DNA of 64,000 bases from Cladophialophora immunda (GCF_000835495.1 NW_015622544.1:5112855-5176854), one strand, 5' to 3'. Counted from the stretch's first letter, positions 1 to 13,381 are shown. Program-made: numbers and translations. Notes: generated from the letters alone by a model not told the origin.

Positions 1-1155
1 CGCGAAGTCACAGCGGGATGACTGGTCCTGGCCGCCGAGGGTTCTTACGGCGAGAGATTCGGAGTAGAAGTTTTGGTAGTACTTTTTCATATAGGCCGAG
101 TCGGTGTGCGTGATGGTGATGTCGTCGGAAAACTTGGCAGAGCCGAGGACTTTGCGTTCGCGCCAGGACGAAGTGGATGAGAGGAGGCGCTTAGCGGTAT
201 CGGCAAGGCAGCAAAGGACGAGTTCGTCGTAGTGCTCCTCAAACGTAGGAGCATCCCGGTCGTCGCCAATGGGGTTGTGGTGGTCAGGCGCCGGCGTGCG
301 CTGTTTCAAAGAAACCACCACGCCACTGGACCTTGAGCGGTGGAGGATAGCCGCCAGCTCAGTCGAAAGGCGGACCGTTACGCCGCGCGAGATAAGATCT
401 TTGCGCCAGGTTTCATAGAATTCGCTGAAGTTGGGAAAGACGACCATCGGAGGATGATTGGTCGCGATGCTGGTTGGGTCATAAGGATACCACATGCCGT
501 AGGTAGGGCTTGTGCACAATCTCTCAAGCATAATCGAGGGAACATTGGGGGCTTCATTGCCTGTCCCTAGAAACAGTGCCACCATCGGTAAGGCGACAGT
601 GTTGGTGAACTCCTCTGAGAAAAACCACAGCTTGAAGAAGAGCTTCATCGGAATCAATGCGAAGAAGATCTCGAACCAGCGCATGACTTTCAGGGCAAAA
701 TGGAGGCGTTTGATCTCCCTCTGATGCCGAGCCAACAGGTCGGTTGGGAAGACGTTGGTCCAGAAGGTCTTGTCCTTGCCAAATGAAACTTGGAGATTGA
801 CCGGGTCAGCGTGATATCCCTGTCGTGCGAACATGGTCAACGTGTGGTGGAAGATGTAGCTCCCGCCCTGAACTCCTTGGTTGAACCAGCTGGCTCCATG
901 GCGATCCTTGTCGAGGGGACAGGAGAAGGCTTGACCGCCGCAATAGTCGACGGCGTCGATGAGGGTTATATCGTATTTGTCAGGATGTTGGGAGAGATGG
1001 TGGGCAGTGGACATTCTGTGCGAGGTAATCACAGTTATTACCTAGCCATGATGAAGGATTTGAGGTGAGAAACGTTACCCAGCAGCACCGGCGCCAACAA
1101 TGAGAACCTTCTTGCGGCCAGCGTGATGCTGGGAATTGGAGGGCTTCTGTGCCAT
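1..1155 (-). CDS. FAD-dependent oxidoreductase (amine-oxidase-like fold), 5' part only
   Basis: Partial gene running off the left edge; 364 codons are visible. The start at 1155 follows from the reading frame. Exon 1 is 1079-1155, the intron is 1016-1078 (GTAACG...CACAG), and exon 2 runs from 1015 leftwards. Joining the exons completes a Rossmann dinucleotide motif, VGAGAAGMSTAHHLS, at about residues 20-34, followed about 20 residues later by an acidic beta2 end and a GG pair (LIDAVDYCGGQ), as in FAD-binding amine oxidases and predicted NAD/FAD-binding proteins (COG2907-like). A hydrophobic stretch (FFALIPMKLFFKLWFF) could sit against a membrane. Substrate unknown; the C-terminal substrate/FAD-closing part is outside the window. 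The flavin-binding call is well supported, the subfamily is inference. Confidence 0.72.
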
Positions 1156-2271
1156 GGAGGAGGTCGCAGTCGAGCTTTGTTGCTCGACGTCGTGGTGGAA
1201 CGGAGTGCTGTCCATCAAAAAGAGATATCCAGAGAGAGGAAGACCATTGGACCTGGGCAGAGAGCTGTTGCATGGTCATAAAGAGGTGTGTTGATGGTGG
1301 TGGACAGTGCAAGGTGCGTGGTGCATGATCCGCACATTTGAGACTTGCGACGTCATGACTTTCAGGAACCAGCAGCTCAGCAGCGCAGCGCAGCTTCATC
1401 TCTCACTGGCATCTCTTGTCAATCGCTTCCGTCTCGGTCTCCTCCCTCTTCCGCCTACGCCTCATCTTAGATCCCCCGGCCTTCGCTAATCGGCATGATC
1501 CGACTTGCTTTCTCTGGTCGTGAACATCTCTATTGCGGAGTGCTCATTTCCTGGTGGCTGGCTTGCAGACATCTCGAACGCACTCACCGCACTCACCCTT
1601 CGCCCTCCGCCAGATCTCCTACACTCCCGTCTTCCACGGTCTCGAACCCCTCTCTCGAAGCATTGTGGCCATTCACGTCCAAGTACATCTTCGGAGCGGC
1701 CCTTGACTCCATCTCCGTGCACTAGAGAAGGTGGTGATGGCTGCCCACAGCCCTATGCAGGGGATCAAAAGCTCGATTTTTCAGAAACTATGCCGAACAT
1801 CTCGCCCCAGCCTCCGCCGGAACACCATCAAGTTACCTTCCCCCATACTCAGTTTATTGATGGAGGCGACTGCGCATATGGTACTCCGTATAGCACAGTC
1901 ATTCACCGTGAGTTCAGGTTCTTGTCGGCCTGCGCCAAAAATTTCTACCAAGGGGTCACACAGGGGAGAATTCACAAGTATAAATGGGTGAGTCGTGCTT
2001 TTTCAAGTTCAAGATGGTCTGAATCACGTATGCACACAGTGGAATAGCTGTGAATGTATTTTCATGCATATGTCCACGGAGCATCTGGCCATTCATCTGT
2101 ACTGCGATAGTCGATCCATGTTCGAGCTAGTTGGCCTTCAGAGCTGCCTTCACACGGCAATCATACACAACCTCGCCACTTTGACCCTACGTCTCAAAAA
2201 GACAGGAATAGTACCTTAACACTAACCTCTTGCCCCTTACTTCGCCATGACACCCCCCTACCATTTTCCCT
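1156..2271. other. Intergenic region, promoter side of the FAD oxidoreductase
   Basis: About 1.1 kb between the start of the FAD oxidoreductase and the 3' end of the permease. Several ORFs of up to 180 codons exist here, but none has a recognisable domain, coding-like composition or splice-consistent extension. I see no gene. Confidence 0.5.
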
Positions 2272-4318
2272 TCAGAAAATGGCACTGAGTGCCTTCCTCC
2301 ACCACGGCCAAGTCGCGACCCTGGCCCTGTACGCGTTGATGGTCTCCCAATCGTGCTCGCGGCGGCCCGTATCCAAATCGATCTGGTCCAAGCGAAGGAA
2401 GCCGTGGCGTTTCCAGAGGTAACCGCAGGCCCAGAAGAAGAGCACTACAGGGAGGGCCAGGTAGGCCTTGAAGAAGTCCTCGGCAGTTGCCAGTTTGGTT
2501 GTAAAGGGTGGGGCGATGGCGACGAAGAACTGCGCCGCGAGCGCGATGAAGACGAGGAACAAGCCCAGCCATGATCCCCACACGCCGCCAATGGCCTTGA
2601 ACGGAATCTCGTCTAGGGTGCGTCCAGCGTGAAGCCATGCTGCTCGGAACCGGATATGTGCCTGCCCCGGAATGTATCAGCAAAAGTGCATTACGGAGAA
2701 CATGAGATGGTTGGTTTCTAAGGGACTTACCACACAGATGGAACCCCAGGTGAAAAGAGCAGCAAGGCCAGACAGCGCGAGCAGCCAATCGAAGACAATA
2801 CTACCGGACGACGCCAGCACAATGTAAGCCAAAGCACCAAAGGCCAGATTGAGTGCCACAGAGGGCAATGGGCGGCCCGATCGATCGATGTAGCTGAAGA
2901 CCTTGGGTGCATATCCCTGCTGAGCGAGGGCGGTCAAGGTGCGCGAACCGCCATAGACGCTGGACACACCAATCGACACGACCGAGACGAGGATGACCAC
3001 GTTCATGAAACTGTCATAGCCGATGAGGCCGGCATCGAGCGGCGCAAGCACGAAAGGCGAGGTGCCGTCCGCATACGGATTTGCCGCATTGAGGAGACGG
3101 TTGTCCGTGGAGCTGACCAGGAGGCCGACGAAAGTGAGGCCGAGAATGTAGAATCTTTCGAGAGCATTAGCAGGGCAGTTGCTGGGGGGGGGAGTATTTT
3201 CTCTCACAGAGTGATACGCCAGAAGACCTGTTTGATGGCACTCGGAAGGGACTTGCCAGGATTCCTGGACTCAGCGGCAGCAAGGCCCACGAGCTCGGTG
3301 CCCGCGAATGCAAAGGCCGCCGTCACGAAAACGGAGCAAAAGCCACGGAAACCATTCTGAAAGGCACCAGGATCGTACCACAGCCGGGCTCCCCAGTACT
3401 TATCATAGATGCCGCTCGAAGGTCCACCACCGCAGATGAGAACGATAGCGACGACCATGAAGATGACGGTCGCCAGGAGTTTGAACAAGGAGGCCCAGAA
3501 CTCTTCTTCGGCGTATCCCAGAGTCCCAAAGACGTTGACAAAGATGATGAAGACCCAGAATATGGTGATCCAGACGGCCACACTTATGTCTTTGTTCCAA
3601 TACTGGACGGTGAAGGAACAGACGGTCAATTCGAGCGGTAGGACGATGACCCATTGGAAGACCTGCTCTGTGTGAGTGGACAACAATTACTGTCAATCCT
3701 CGACATGAAAACGTACGTAATTCCACCCCATCGCAAAGCCCCAAGAAGGGTCAATCTTTCTAATCGTCAGCATGGTGGACTTGGCTTCAGACTTGCCGGG
3801 GATCATGACATACGAAGCGAACCGAGTACGTGTAGAAACCTCCGCTGATGGGGTACATGACGGCCAGTTCTCCGAGGGCATAGACAACATTGAAGATCAT
3901 GATTCCGGTGATGAGGAAGCAGATGAGGAGAGCAGCCGGGCCGCCTCGAGTCAACGCTCCTCCAGAGCCCACAAAGAAACCAGCACCGATCGACCCTCCA
4001 ATGGCGATCATGTTCAGGTGGCGCGACTTCATGGAGCGATCAAGCTCCTCCGCGCCCGTGCCCCAGTCACCTATACCACATTGTCAATGACACGTTCTAA
4101 TCGACAGTACTGTCCCCGTCAAGGGACAGAGGAAGAGGAATCTTACGTCTCCGGAAACTGGAGAGGTTGAGGCCATTGCGGGTAAGGAAGTCCTTTTCCC
4201 GGAGGTTCTCAGGCACGTATCCATCTCCTGGAGTGTGTCTGGTGAAAGGCACAGCTTTTTCTGAGTCGGTGGGCGACTCCTGAGCCAGAGGGTATTCCTT
4301 CGGCGCGTCGAGGCTCAT
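2272..4318 (-). CDS. GAP1-type amino-acid permease
   Basis: Plasma-membrane amino acid/proton symporter of the yeast amino-acid transporter family (APC superfamily). Six exons join in frame: 4147-4318, 3814-4070, 3717-3755, 3208-3662, 2731-3154 and 2272-2661, giving 578 residues, the usual length. The hydrophilic N-terminus ends in the family signature just before TM1 (SRHLNMIAIGGSIGAGFFVGSG), followed by about 12 hydrophobic segments. Other conserved blocks are GFAMGWNYVFQW, GTELVGLAAAESRNPGKS and SVYGGSRTLTALAQQG. The start at 4318 is the first ATG in frame. Two introns use AAAG acceptors (3756 and 3155 sides), chosen because only they keep the conserved frame. Substrate range cannot be read from sequence. 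Confidence 0.9.
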
Positions 4319-5856
4319 TTTTGCCAATTGAACATCAGCAGAATGGGAAAGACAAGGAGAGACCCGAAGGCAAGGTCACTTGTGTTCAGGAAACTTGCTC
4401 GAGAGGCAAATCGAGGAACGCTTTGAACAGCGCAACAACCGTGCAAGAGAGGAGGGAGGACGAAGAAGGAGAGGGTCCTGTTCGCACTTTTTAATACCAC
4501 CACCCATCTTCCGAGCTGTCTCTGGAGGGGCACAATAGGCTCTCAAGGAAGCTCAATCTGCTATCTCTTGGTATGCCATCCCTCCTCCTCCCATGCTCGA
4601 GCTCTCACCAACCATCCCAGGTGGACATGTTATCATGCTGTGTGGCGGCTTGGCCCGATCAACAAAGGTCACGTCACTTTACTGATAGAGGAAGGCAATC
4701 GAGCAGATGCCGCGAGGCCAAGAGGTTACGACCAAGAGATACTACGACTCGGCGCGGAGGCGATGCCGCGGGTGTGCAAGGAGGCGGCCCCTTTGTCGCA
4801 GCGGGAGCGGAGAATCGATACAGAAAGATCACCCCAAGATTCACGAAGTGTCCTTGGCCGCCGTGGCACGGCGAATCCGCAGCGCGCGCCGAGGTCTTGG
4901 TCGTTCTGGGCGGAGGCAGGGCCCAAGCACGGCGGTGGAATAATCAATCTCAACTGAAGCCCGAGAGGAGAAGCAGCAGCCGGTCCAATGGCTGTTGGGT
5001 GTGGCTCGTGACGTTCGGCTGCCATACCTGTTTCTGCAGTGTTGGCTGCTGTCATGGTTTTGTCAACCCGCGAACTCTATTAGCAAAACCTCGCGAGCTT
5101 CACGGTGTATGCACGGCTATCGAGGGCTATTCAATGATATGTTCGTTCTGTCGCGACGCAAGAGGGTGTGCTGTGCTTCCTCGAGCGCCCGGGAAGCTTT
5201 GGTCCAGCTTTGGTTGACTTTGCCGGAATGCTACATCATACATCGGACTTTGGCAGGAAAGCATACCCTGCATCCAGCCATGTCCGACGCCGTCCTGCAT
5301 TAATGAGCAGGACGACCAGTTTGAAGTCAATTCGATCCCGTGGACAGTGCACGTGGAGCCCTACGGAGTCCCCTGCACGAGACCAGACTACCCACCATAG
5401 TTTGTTGAGTCTATGTAGTCAATGGACGAGACTCCTACCCGTGATCGAGGTGTCCATAGAATGAATGCCGAAGTACCTTTATCACCCATTGTTTCCCCCA
5501 GCCTCGCGATATCATCATTTTTCCCCCACGCAGCTAGTCATTCCCACTAAACCCAAGTATATGACCGAGTCGAGTTCCCGTACGAGGAAAATGGCCTCCC
5601 CCGAGCTGTAACCTTCGTCAGCGTCTGTCGATGGGTAGGTGCCCTACCTACATACCTACTTGTACCTTGCATTGTGGATACCTAGGTGTGTTGAACGAGG
5701 GGGGAGCCCAGCCCCCTCGAGCTTTGAAGGAAAATGAATGCATGGTGCCATGGAATGGACCAACGGCGTCGGACGCGGAGAGGACACGGTTCTACGTATG
5801 GCATGTGACGTGTGGCATGTGGCGGAGCGTATCAAGCACGAGGCCGCAAGGAATAG

Positions 5857-5901
5857 GATACGCGATACGCGATATGAGGTATGGAGTATGAGGTATGAGG
5901 G
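5857..5901. repeat. Short imperfect tandem repeat (GATACGC / TATGAGG units)
   Basis: Two adjacent direct repeats are visible: GATACGC GATACGC GATATG, then AGGTATGG AGTATG AGGTATG. Low-complexity intergenic DNA with no sign of function. Confidence 0.5.
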
Positions 5902-6093
5902 TGGGGGATCTGCTACATAGCAACACATTGAAGCCATCACACGGAAAGTATAGACCTCCCTGTACCGAGTACGCCGACAAGAAACACACGATGGAGGAGT
6001 GAGAGGGAGCAAACATAAGATCACATTATTAGTTCACCTGTTTTGGAAACCAACTCAACTAGATAGAACAAGGATTGCTTTTTGTTGCTTTGG

Positions 6094-6110
6094 CGTCGTC
6101 GTCGTCGTCG
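6094..6110. repeat. (CGT)n microsatellite
   Basis: Five to six CGT units, about 110 bp beyond the stop codon of the NACHT-TPR gene, so probably in its 3' UTR. Confidence 0.7.
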
Positions 6111-6220
6111 GCCTTGTAGCTATTGTTGTGGTCGACCGTTCTCGGCCGTGACTCTCTTTCAATCTGTAGACCACCCCTCCATCGAGCTCTTCTCCCTCAC
6201 CGACCTTATCAATCCACTCT

Positions 6221-9200
6221 TCAAGCCACGTGGATCTCCCAGTGTGCAGGCAAACGGAACACGCCATCCTGCTTCTGCGCCTCCGCTTGGCCTAGCGCTA
6301 GTCCCTCGACCTTCCACTTCGCGGCGTTCCACTCGAGGTCCTTGAGTTTCAGGTCTTCGCCGTAGTGGGCGCTGACCTTCTGCGTAAGCGCCTCGTACTC
6401 CTTGGCCGACTTGAAGAAGCCGCCGGCCCGCTGGAGCGCCAGCTTGAGCAGTCTGAGGTGTCTGCGCACGATCTCGAGCTCCTCCTCGCGATTCTGGAAG
6501 GCGCGCACATGCTTGTGGTCGCCGTTGACTTTGCTCTGTGAGCTCGTCCCGTTGGTCGTGGCGGACTTCTTCAAGCTGATGCCGATGTCGAGCTCGTAGT
6601 CATCATCGTCGCCCGTGTCGGCCGCATCAGCATCAACCAATTGCTTGAGCGCTGTGAGGTGAACATCCGCAGCTTTCCTGAGGTACAGGAGAGCGCTCTG
6701 CTCCGACGCCTTCTTGGTGGCCGGTTCCTGCTTCGCGGCTTCGGCCAGTAGGTGGTTTGCGTAGCCGGTGTAGAGCTCCGCCAGCAGATTCCAGCACGAG
6801 TATAGTCGTGGGTTCCTCGAGCCATGCACACGCTTGATGTTATAGACAATGTCCTCGCACAGGCGCAGGGCAGGCTTATAGTTGCCGGCACTAAATTCCG
6901 CTTGAACAAGGCGGAAGCCCAGGTCGAGGATGGTATCCTGTGGCCAGGAACTCTGGCCCTCACGGGATGTCCAAAGCGTGTTGAGAAGCCAAGAGAGACG
7001 GGAATAGTCCTTGTGTTCGCCAATCAAGCTGATGAGTTCGTTGAGTTCGGAGAGCTGCGCTCGGGCGATGTTGATGTTGTTGTTCTTGCAGATGTCGAAA
7101 ACCTCGGCCAGGATCTGCTGGGAGAGCGCGAGCATCTCACTCTGCACCTTGGGGCTGCTACTCTTGTGCGCGAATTCGCCCCTTCCGGCTGTCATAAGGC
7201 ATAGCTGGAACCCAAGGCGGATCTCAGTAGGGTCATCAAGGCCTTCGTGCGCCATGAGGAATTTGAATGTGCAGGTGGCAAGGTCAAGGGCTTCTTGATC
7301 CTTGTTCTGCTTCAACAAGAGGCGGAGTTGGTCAACTGCGGCGTAGCTGGCGGCGACGACGAAACTCTTGAAGTGGACATTTGGATGCTCAGCGGCGTAT
7401 TTGGTAATGACATTGACGAATGCTTTCAGGGCCGCTCGCGAGACGGCCTTGGAGACCGAGACTTCCGTGGCAGCGAAGAAATCAATCAGCTGCGTTTCGA
7501 TGATAGTGAAGTCTTCAAAGCGTTTGTTTCGGACCAGAATATGACGCAGACGAGCCGCATGGACGAAGACCGCCTGCAGCTTGGCTTTGGCCTTGATAGA
7601 CCTGACGAAACGCTCGTAGAACAAGTGCTCCTGTTCAATTCGGTTAATGTCTGAGTAATGTATCGCAGAGGGGGATGGAGATTTAAAAGGTCAAGAAACA
7701 CTAGAGGTCAAGTAGTGGGGAGAACTTACGGCCACCAGCTCAGCGATATTGTGAGCAATACTGAGGGTATGATCACTGCGGACGTGATACTCAAAAGCAG
7801 CAATGAAAGCGAAGCAAGCTCGCCCGATTGTCGCACCGTGAAACGCGGAGGTCTTTGGCGCTGACCGATAAATGGCCTGGAGTTTGAGATCTCGGACGAT
7901 CTCCAGGGCATGACGGCGGAGGTCGTAGCTGATGAAGATCGTGGCGAGGAAATCAGCCACATACACCAGTTCTTCCGTTGTGCGGACGTTTAGGACGATG
8001 TCCAAGATCAGGGACCGGAGTTCCTTGATGATGAGATCAGTCTTCTGTTGCTTGTGGTAGATGGCAATCAGTTGTTGGAGTTGCTTGAGCGTCTTCGTCT
8101 GCGTGTATTCATGCGCTCTGCGGCTTGATATGTACTTTTCGAACAAGAGCAACTCGGCCTTCTCCACGGTCTCTTTGCTCAATGTCGTGGACTTCGTAGA
8201 CGTAATTTGCTTGATGTAAAGCTCCTTGATCATACTCTTGGATCGCTCGATTGTCTGGACGGACACCACTTCGGAATGCTGCGACACGGTTTCAAAGTAA
8301 CGGATGGATTCAAACCTGCGAATAGATGTCAGCGTCTATCGATAGACCCAGGAAGAAAATACAAGGGACCCCTCCGAGGGCAAACTTTCTGAAGAAGTGG
8401 ACGACTCACCAATACTCTTGACTCTTTGAACACGCCTCAGCCAATGCGCTTGTGGTGATAATCGAGATCACAGACTTTTCTCCGTAATACTTGAAGCAAG
8501 CTTCACGAACCTCTCTCAAGATCTTGACGTGTTGGTCGACATCCAGCTTGGTCTCTTCCATGGAGGTGTAATACTTCTCCAGCAGGCGCTGGACTACCGC
8601 GGCATCGGCGAAATGTTCGTACTGAGTGCCAAACTTGATGAATGTCGCCGCGATGGACTTGAAATGGATCAACGCTTCTGTAAATCGCCGGCTCTCATAG
8701 TAATGCTCCGCAACAATTATGAGAGCACGGAGTGCATCTTTTTGGCTGATCAATTCACCTTTGTTGACAGCATTGACGATTTCAAGGTAGTACTCCACCC
8801 AGTACCTATGCACGAGATGGTGGGTTCGACAAGTGTCTGCAAGGTTATAGAGCAGAGTGATTGTCTTCTTGTCGCTCTTGCCGTAGAAGTTGCGGTAGTC
8901 GATCAACAATTCCTGATAGAAGCTGATGATGCGGTCGTGCAGGCCGTGGCGCTGCAGGAACGCAATATACATATCAGAGTACTTGGCCACGGCGAGATTG
9001 TCAATGCTGTGTGTCTTGTGATGAGCGCGGTAGAGCCTCAGGTAAATCTGCTCGCTCTGATCCAGGACCTGGTGTTGTTCGTAGCATTCCGCCAAGCGCA
9101 CAGCAAGCATGACACTCTCAGTGGAGAATTTGGCGGGGAGAGTTATGCTCTCCAGAGCGTCATTGAATAGTCCCGCCCAGCCTTTTTTCATTGTGCTTTC

Positions 9201-12200
9201 AAGGACTGTTATGGCTTGCGCATACCGGCTTTGTTCGATGTAAATCGCCGTCAGTGATTTGGACAATTCGAAGGTGGAGTGGGTGACCTCTGAAGTGGTT
9301 GTGATGGTATGTTCGAAAACCTTCAAGCTTGCAGTTAGCACCATCATTTGTGAAATGGCAGCGGACTTTCGGAATATGTCCTTGCAGGTCTTTCAGACCG
9401 GTTAAGACGACTTACCTCACGTATAGTAACTTCAGTGGATTCACTGACTGTCGTGGTTGAAGATTTGATAATCTCCATGGACGTGGCAGTGATTTGCTCT
9501 TCGATTTCTGAAATGAAGGTGGTTTCGCTGACGTTCTTGTAGTAGGAGAAGCATTTCTGATAAACGGACAAGGCCACGGTGTTGAGCTTGACTACCTTCA
9601 TAATCACAGCGATCTCTTTCAGGAGTCGGACGATAGACTCGTACATTGAGAATTCGCTGTGCTCAAACTCTTTCCAGGCGAAGAGAAGGACAGAGGATGC
9701 TTCGTCGACGCGGTTGCGGGAGTGCAAGAAGCGAGCATAGGCCAGCATCAACTCTAGCTTCTTCTGGTGCCACTCCAAGGTCCTGACACTGGCGCAGTGC
9801 TCTGTCAGTTTCCACCAGAGTTCAATGTATAGTTCTTCAGCCTTTTCATAGTCCTCGCGTTTGATCAACTCGGTGGCACGGGCAAATATGCCTTCGACCA
9901 ACGCGAGGGTGAGGGACTCTGCGGTTTCTTCTTGGTAGCCAGCAAACAACTGTGATCCTCAATTAGTTTGTGGCCGGATAGACATATTATGGAGTAATTG
10001 TGCCGTCCATGTAGCAATCAACGCTTTAAGGAAAGGAGTGACTTACGGATCCCTCAAAGGTGTCAATGAGCTCCTTCTCCTTACGCTTGCGCAGGGTGAC
10101 ATCCAGACTGCGAGATACCTTCTCGCCATTCTCTTGGACGGTCTGATCATCGATGGCAGTCGAGCCCGTTTTCTGCTTGAATTCTTCGGTCTTCTCAGTC
10201 TCGCCGATAAAGATATAAAGCTCGCTCAGCTGTCTGTAACATGCAGACACCTCCCTTGAGCTCGCACCATAGCGGTAGGTGTAGGCGGAGACGAGGATTC
10301 GCAGAGTTTCTTCACGATAAGTTGTGATCTGACTCCGGCTTTTTGTCACCAAGCTTTCTGTCACTCGCAACAAGCAGAGACAGAGTTGGACAACGAGGTC
10401 GTGATGTGAGCCCAGTATCTTTGCGGCAACTTTGATCGATGTCATGTACCAGGACGCCGCATCGTGGAGTCGAAATAGGGTTGTCTCATAGATTTTTGCA
10501 ACAACAATGGCCGCCTGTAGCACGCAGGCGTGGTCTTGCCCAAACAGGTTCACGCGAACACGATAGGCAAGCGCGTGGAGCTCGGTCGCCTCACTTGGTG
10601 ATGTCTGTGCGCGCCAGCAAGCCTCCTCAAGGAGTGCCAAAGTCACAGTCGAAGGGAAGATGTTGGCAAAATCTTTAGGAACCTCCAAATCTCCGCCACG
10701 CTTCAGCAGCGAAGATTGCTTGAAATGGACAATCCAGTATCGCACGGTATACTCCAGCAATTGGCGTGAGTGAGAAGGACGGTGAATCCTGCTGAAGTCC
10801 AAATAGTCCAGCGTCGGCTCCTGATCCTCTCTAAGAGAGGTCTTTGCATGGATCAGAATGCGAGTCAGCATATCTCTGTGTCGATCCTTGAGCAGCGAAT
10901 AGTCCTTCGACTTTTCAGCGACTGCAATCAAGGCTGTTTTGATTGCCGCGTGCCTGATGGTTAACATGCCTTCGCCTCTGATAGTGAAGGGGGCCACAGA
11001 TGCCGTCAGGTCGCGTAGGTCGACGCTCTTCTCGTCCATCTCGAGACGGCTTGGCTGGGCCTGGAGTAAGAGTTCGAGTTCTGAGAGCAGGAGCGGCCTC
11101 TCTGCAGCTAAAGTAACGGAAAGCAAGCTTTTCGCTCGTGGGTCGATCCGAAGAATTGACATTAGTCTTTCCACTAGATCCGGCACAGTCTTCGGACTGT
11201 TGACGAGGGCTTGCAGAGCTTCGTCAAACGTAGAGTGGACTTTCTGGTGTCTGATGTATTGTGTAGCGAGCCATGCCCACAGAATTGAGCCATCAGCGGC
11301 GGCCGCCAGCTTGTCAATGGCAGATTCCTGAGCGCCATCTTCAATGGCGGCAAACGATTTGAAATCACCAAGTTCTCGGCGTACAATCGTACGAATGTCA
11401 TCAATCATAGTTTCTGTCGTGAGTTTGACATATTCCGATTTCGAGTGGGTGGTTTCAAGCGGCTGTGAGAAGCGGATCAATCGCAGACCAGGTATCTTGA
11501 CAGCCAAGTCATGGAGCCTGTTGGCTATCGCATGGGCATGGTGTCTCTGCCCAGTAATTTCATCAAGACCGTCAACAACGAGGACAAGGGTGTTTGTCTC
11601 ATCCTCATCAATGGCCGACAGCACTTTTTCGAGGACGGCCCATAGGATCTCCTCATTCTTGTGCAACGCGTTGGAGTCCTTGAACTCGTGGTACGCTTCG
11701 GTCAAGGCTTTGTACAGGTGGATATCTCCAATCCTCTGAGACAAAATCTGCCACAAGAGAGTTTTCAACAGCGCGAAGGAATTCGCCTGAGCAGGAATGT
11801 TGCTGTTGAAGAAGAAGCTTAGAGGGAAAACAAGCTTACGGCCAATAGGTCGTTGAAGTCGATCGACCGTCCAGTTCGCCAGGGTCGTCTTGCCTGTGCC
11901 CGTCTTACCCTCGACAACAAGCGAGCTTTCCCCGCTGCGCATGAAGTTTGTCAAGTGGGATTGGAACCATGTGCAGGTGAATTGCTCTGGTCTGCTGGCG
12001 ATGTTAATGTTGTTACTGGCCAAGAACGCCAGAACGGTATCTTGCGGAGCCAGCCACGCCTGCAGGGCTTCCAGGATATGGGTTTCTTTCAAGCCACTCG
12101 CGGTCAGGCTGTAGTTCCACATGTCCTGAGAGCATTGGGAAACTCGAGAGCGGAAACTCTCAATAGACGTGCTAAAGGTTGAAAAGATGTCGAGATTGGT

Positions 12201-13268
12201 CGACGAGTTGTTTCCATGGACGATCTGCCAGAACGTGATGGCCACCCCGGTCACGATAGACAAGAGCTCGGAGAAGGCTTTGGAGAGATTATCGGAAATG
12301 AGTCTGGACGAGGTAATGATGTCGACGCGTTTCAAAAGCGGCGACAATTCGAGGCCGAACTGGTAGAAGAGGTTGAAGACCGTCTCCAGTGCTGGAGCAT
12401 TGTCGCTTCCAAGCTAAAGAAGCGTTAGCGGATTCGAGCTTCAATTTGTAGGGAGAGGCAGTCACAGTGATAGAAAAGGATTTGTGCTTCTGCGAAGGTG
12501 TCAAGGGCTTGCATTGAAAGTGGTAAAGACACAAGACAATGAGCTTGAGAGGAAGCGATGGGCTAATTGACTGGTGAATGGTAAGGGTGTAAGAATGGAA
12601 AACAACGTACCTCCAACAGAAGAAGACACTGGCCAAAAACCAGATTCGTAGCTGCGTTGATGTCGGACTCAAAGGTCGAAATTGCGATATTAAATCTGTG
12701 GACTTGTTCCGCGAAGTGTTGTGCAGCGATTAGCACACGATCCCAAGAACCGCCTTTGTGGGGGAGTCTGATCAATCTTTCGTCCCGTATCCATTCAAGA
12801 AGTCCAGTAATGGAAGTGTCAAATGCGTAGTCGCTGAAGTTAGAGCCAAGGACACGGTAGGCGTGGTTGCGGGAAGTGGCTAGCTGCTCCTTGACTTGCT
12901 CCAGGCCGCCGAAGGACGACGTGCGATCCGTGCTGGCTCGTGGTCGCTGCATGAAAACGGAGGGCATTGGCTTAGCTGACCGGACTGTGATGTCCGGGAT
13001 ATCTGGAGGAGCCAGTGCCGAATATGTGCCTCCATTGACGCCGTTGGTGCCGTTGACGCCGTTGGAAATAGAAGAGGTTGATGTATACTCGAAGGCTTTT
13101 GTCGACGAGCTACTGACGTGTCGAAAGGAAGAGGAAGTCATATTAGATTGTTTCTCGGCCTTGATAGCCGAAGAATCCTGTCCTGTAGAGAGAGCTATGG
13201 TTAGCAAACACCTTTCCGGCCGGGGAGCGCAGCTTTATACCGAACGGTTGCCGCAACAGACCAAGCAT
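6221..13268 (-). CDS. Giant NACHT ATPase with TPR-like helical C-terminus (NLR/STAND-type), about 2150 aa
   Basis: Seven exons join in frame: 13241-13268, 12611-13182, 10047-12413, 9416-9949, 8410-9365, 7730-8315 and 6221-7630 (2151 codons with stop). A Ser/Asn-rich N-terminus leads to a P-loop NTPase: Walker A GKTGTGKTT at about 369-377 and Walker B LVLVVDGLDE at about 475-484, the NACHT/nephrocystin-3-like arrangement. The roughly 1300 residues after it are almost entirely helical, with repeated A/L/Y-rich 34-42-residue periodicity (YEKAEELYIELWW, YKPALRLCEDIVYNIKR), as in TPR arrays. By family knowledge such STAND proteins are nucleotide-switched signalling hubs; ligand and output are unknown. 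I chose the start at 13268 because a 58-bp intron (GTATAAAG donor, GCTAAC branch site, CTACAG acceptor) joins in frame and a TATATA lies 108 bp upstream; the alternative start is 13141. Confidence 0.85.
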
Positions 13269-13375
13269 CTTGACAGTGCACCCTGGAAAAGTCAAAGGGT
13301 GTCACTGAACCCGCTCCTACTGTCCTGATGATGAAAACTGAGAGGCGGGGAACGCGCGCCATTTGTGCGCTGAGC

Positions 13376-13381
13376 TATATA
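13376..13381 (-). promoter_or_regulatory. TATA box for the NACHT-TPR gene
   Basis: TATATA read on the minus strand, 108 bp upstream of the proposed ATG at 13268. The usual distance supports that start over 13141. Confidence 0.45.

Larger units (their letters stand above)
4319..6220. other. Intergenic region between permease start and NACHT-TPR 3' end
   Basis: About 1.9 kb with no supported gene; the longest ORF (214 codons, 4573-5217) overlaps competing frames and has no recognisable domain. It contains short direct repeats near 5643-5660 (CTACCTACATACCTAC), a GC-rich inverted repeat near 5696-5719 (GAGGGGG ... CCCCCTC) and the simple repeats listed separately. It holds the permease promoter and the 3' UTR of the NACHT-TPR gene. 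Confidence 0.5.

Noticed and set aside
1505..2047. 180-codon plus-strand ORF upstream of the FAD oxidoreductase
   Set aside because: Pro/Ser/His-rich composition, overlapped by other frames of equal length, no domain or splice extension; promoter-type DNA is more likely.
4573..5217. 214-codon plus-strand ORF
   Set aside because: Several overlapping frames in both strands are similarly open in this GC-balanced DNA; Cys/Arg/Trp-rich translation has no coding character.
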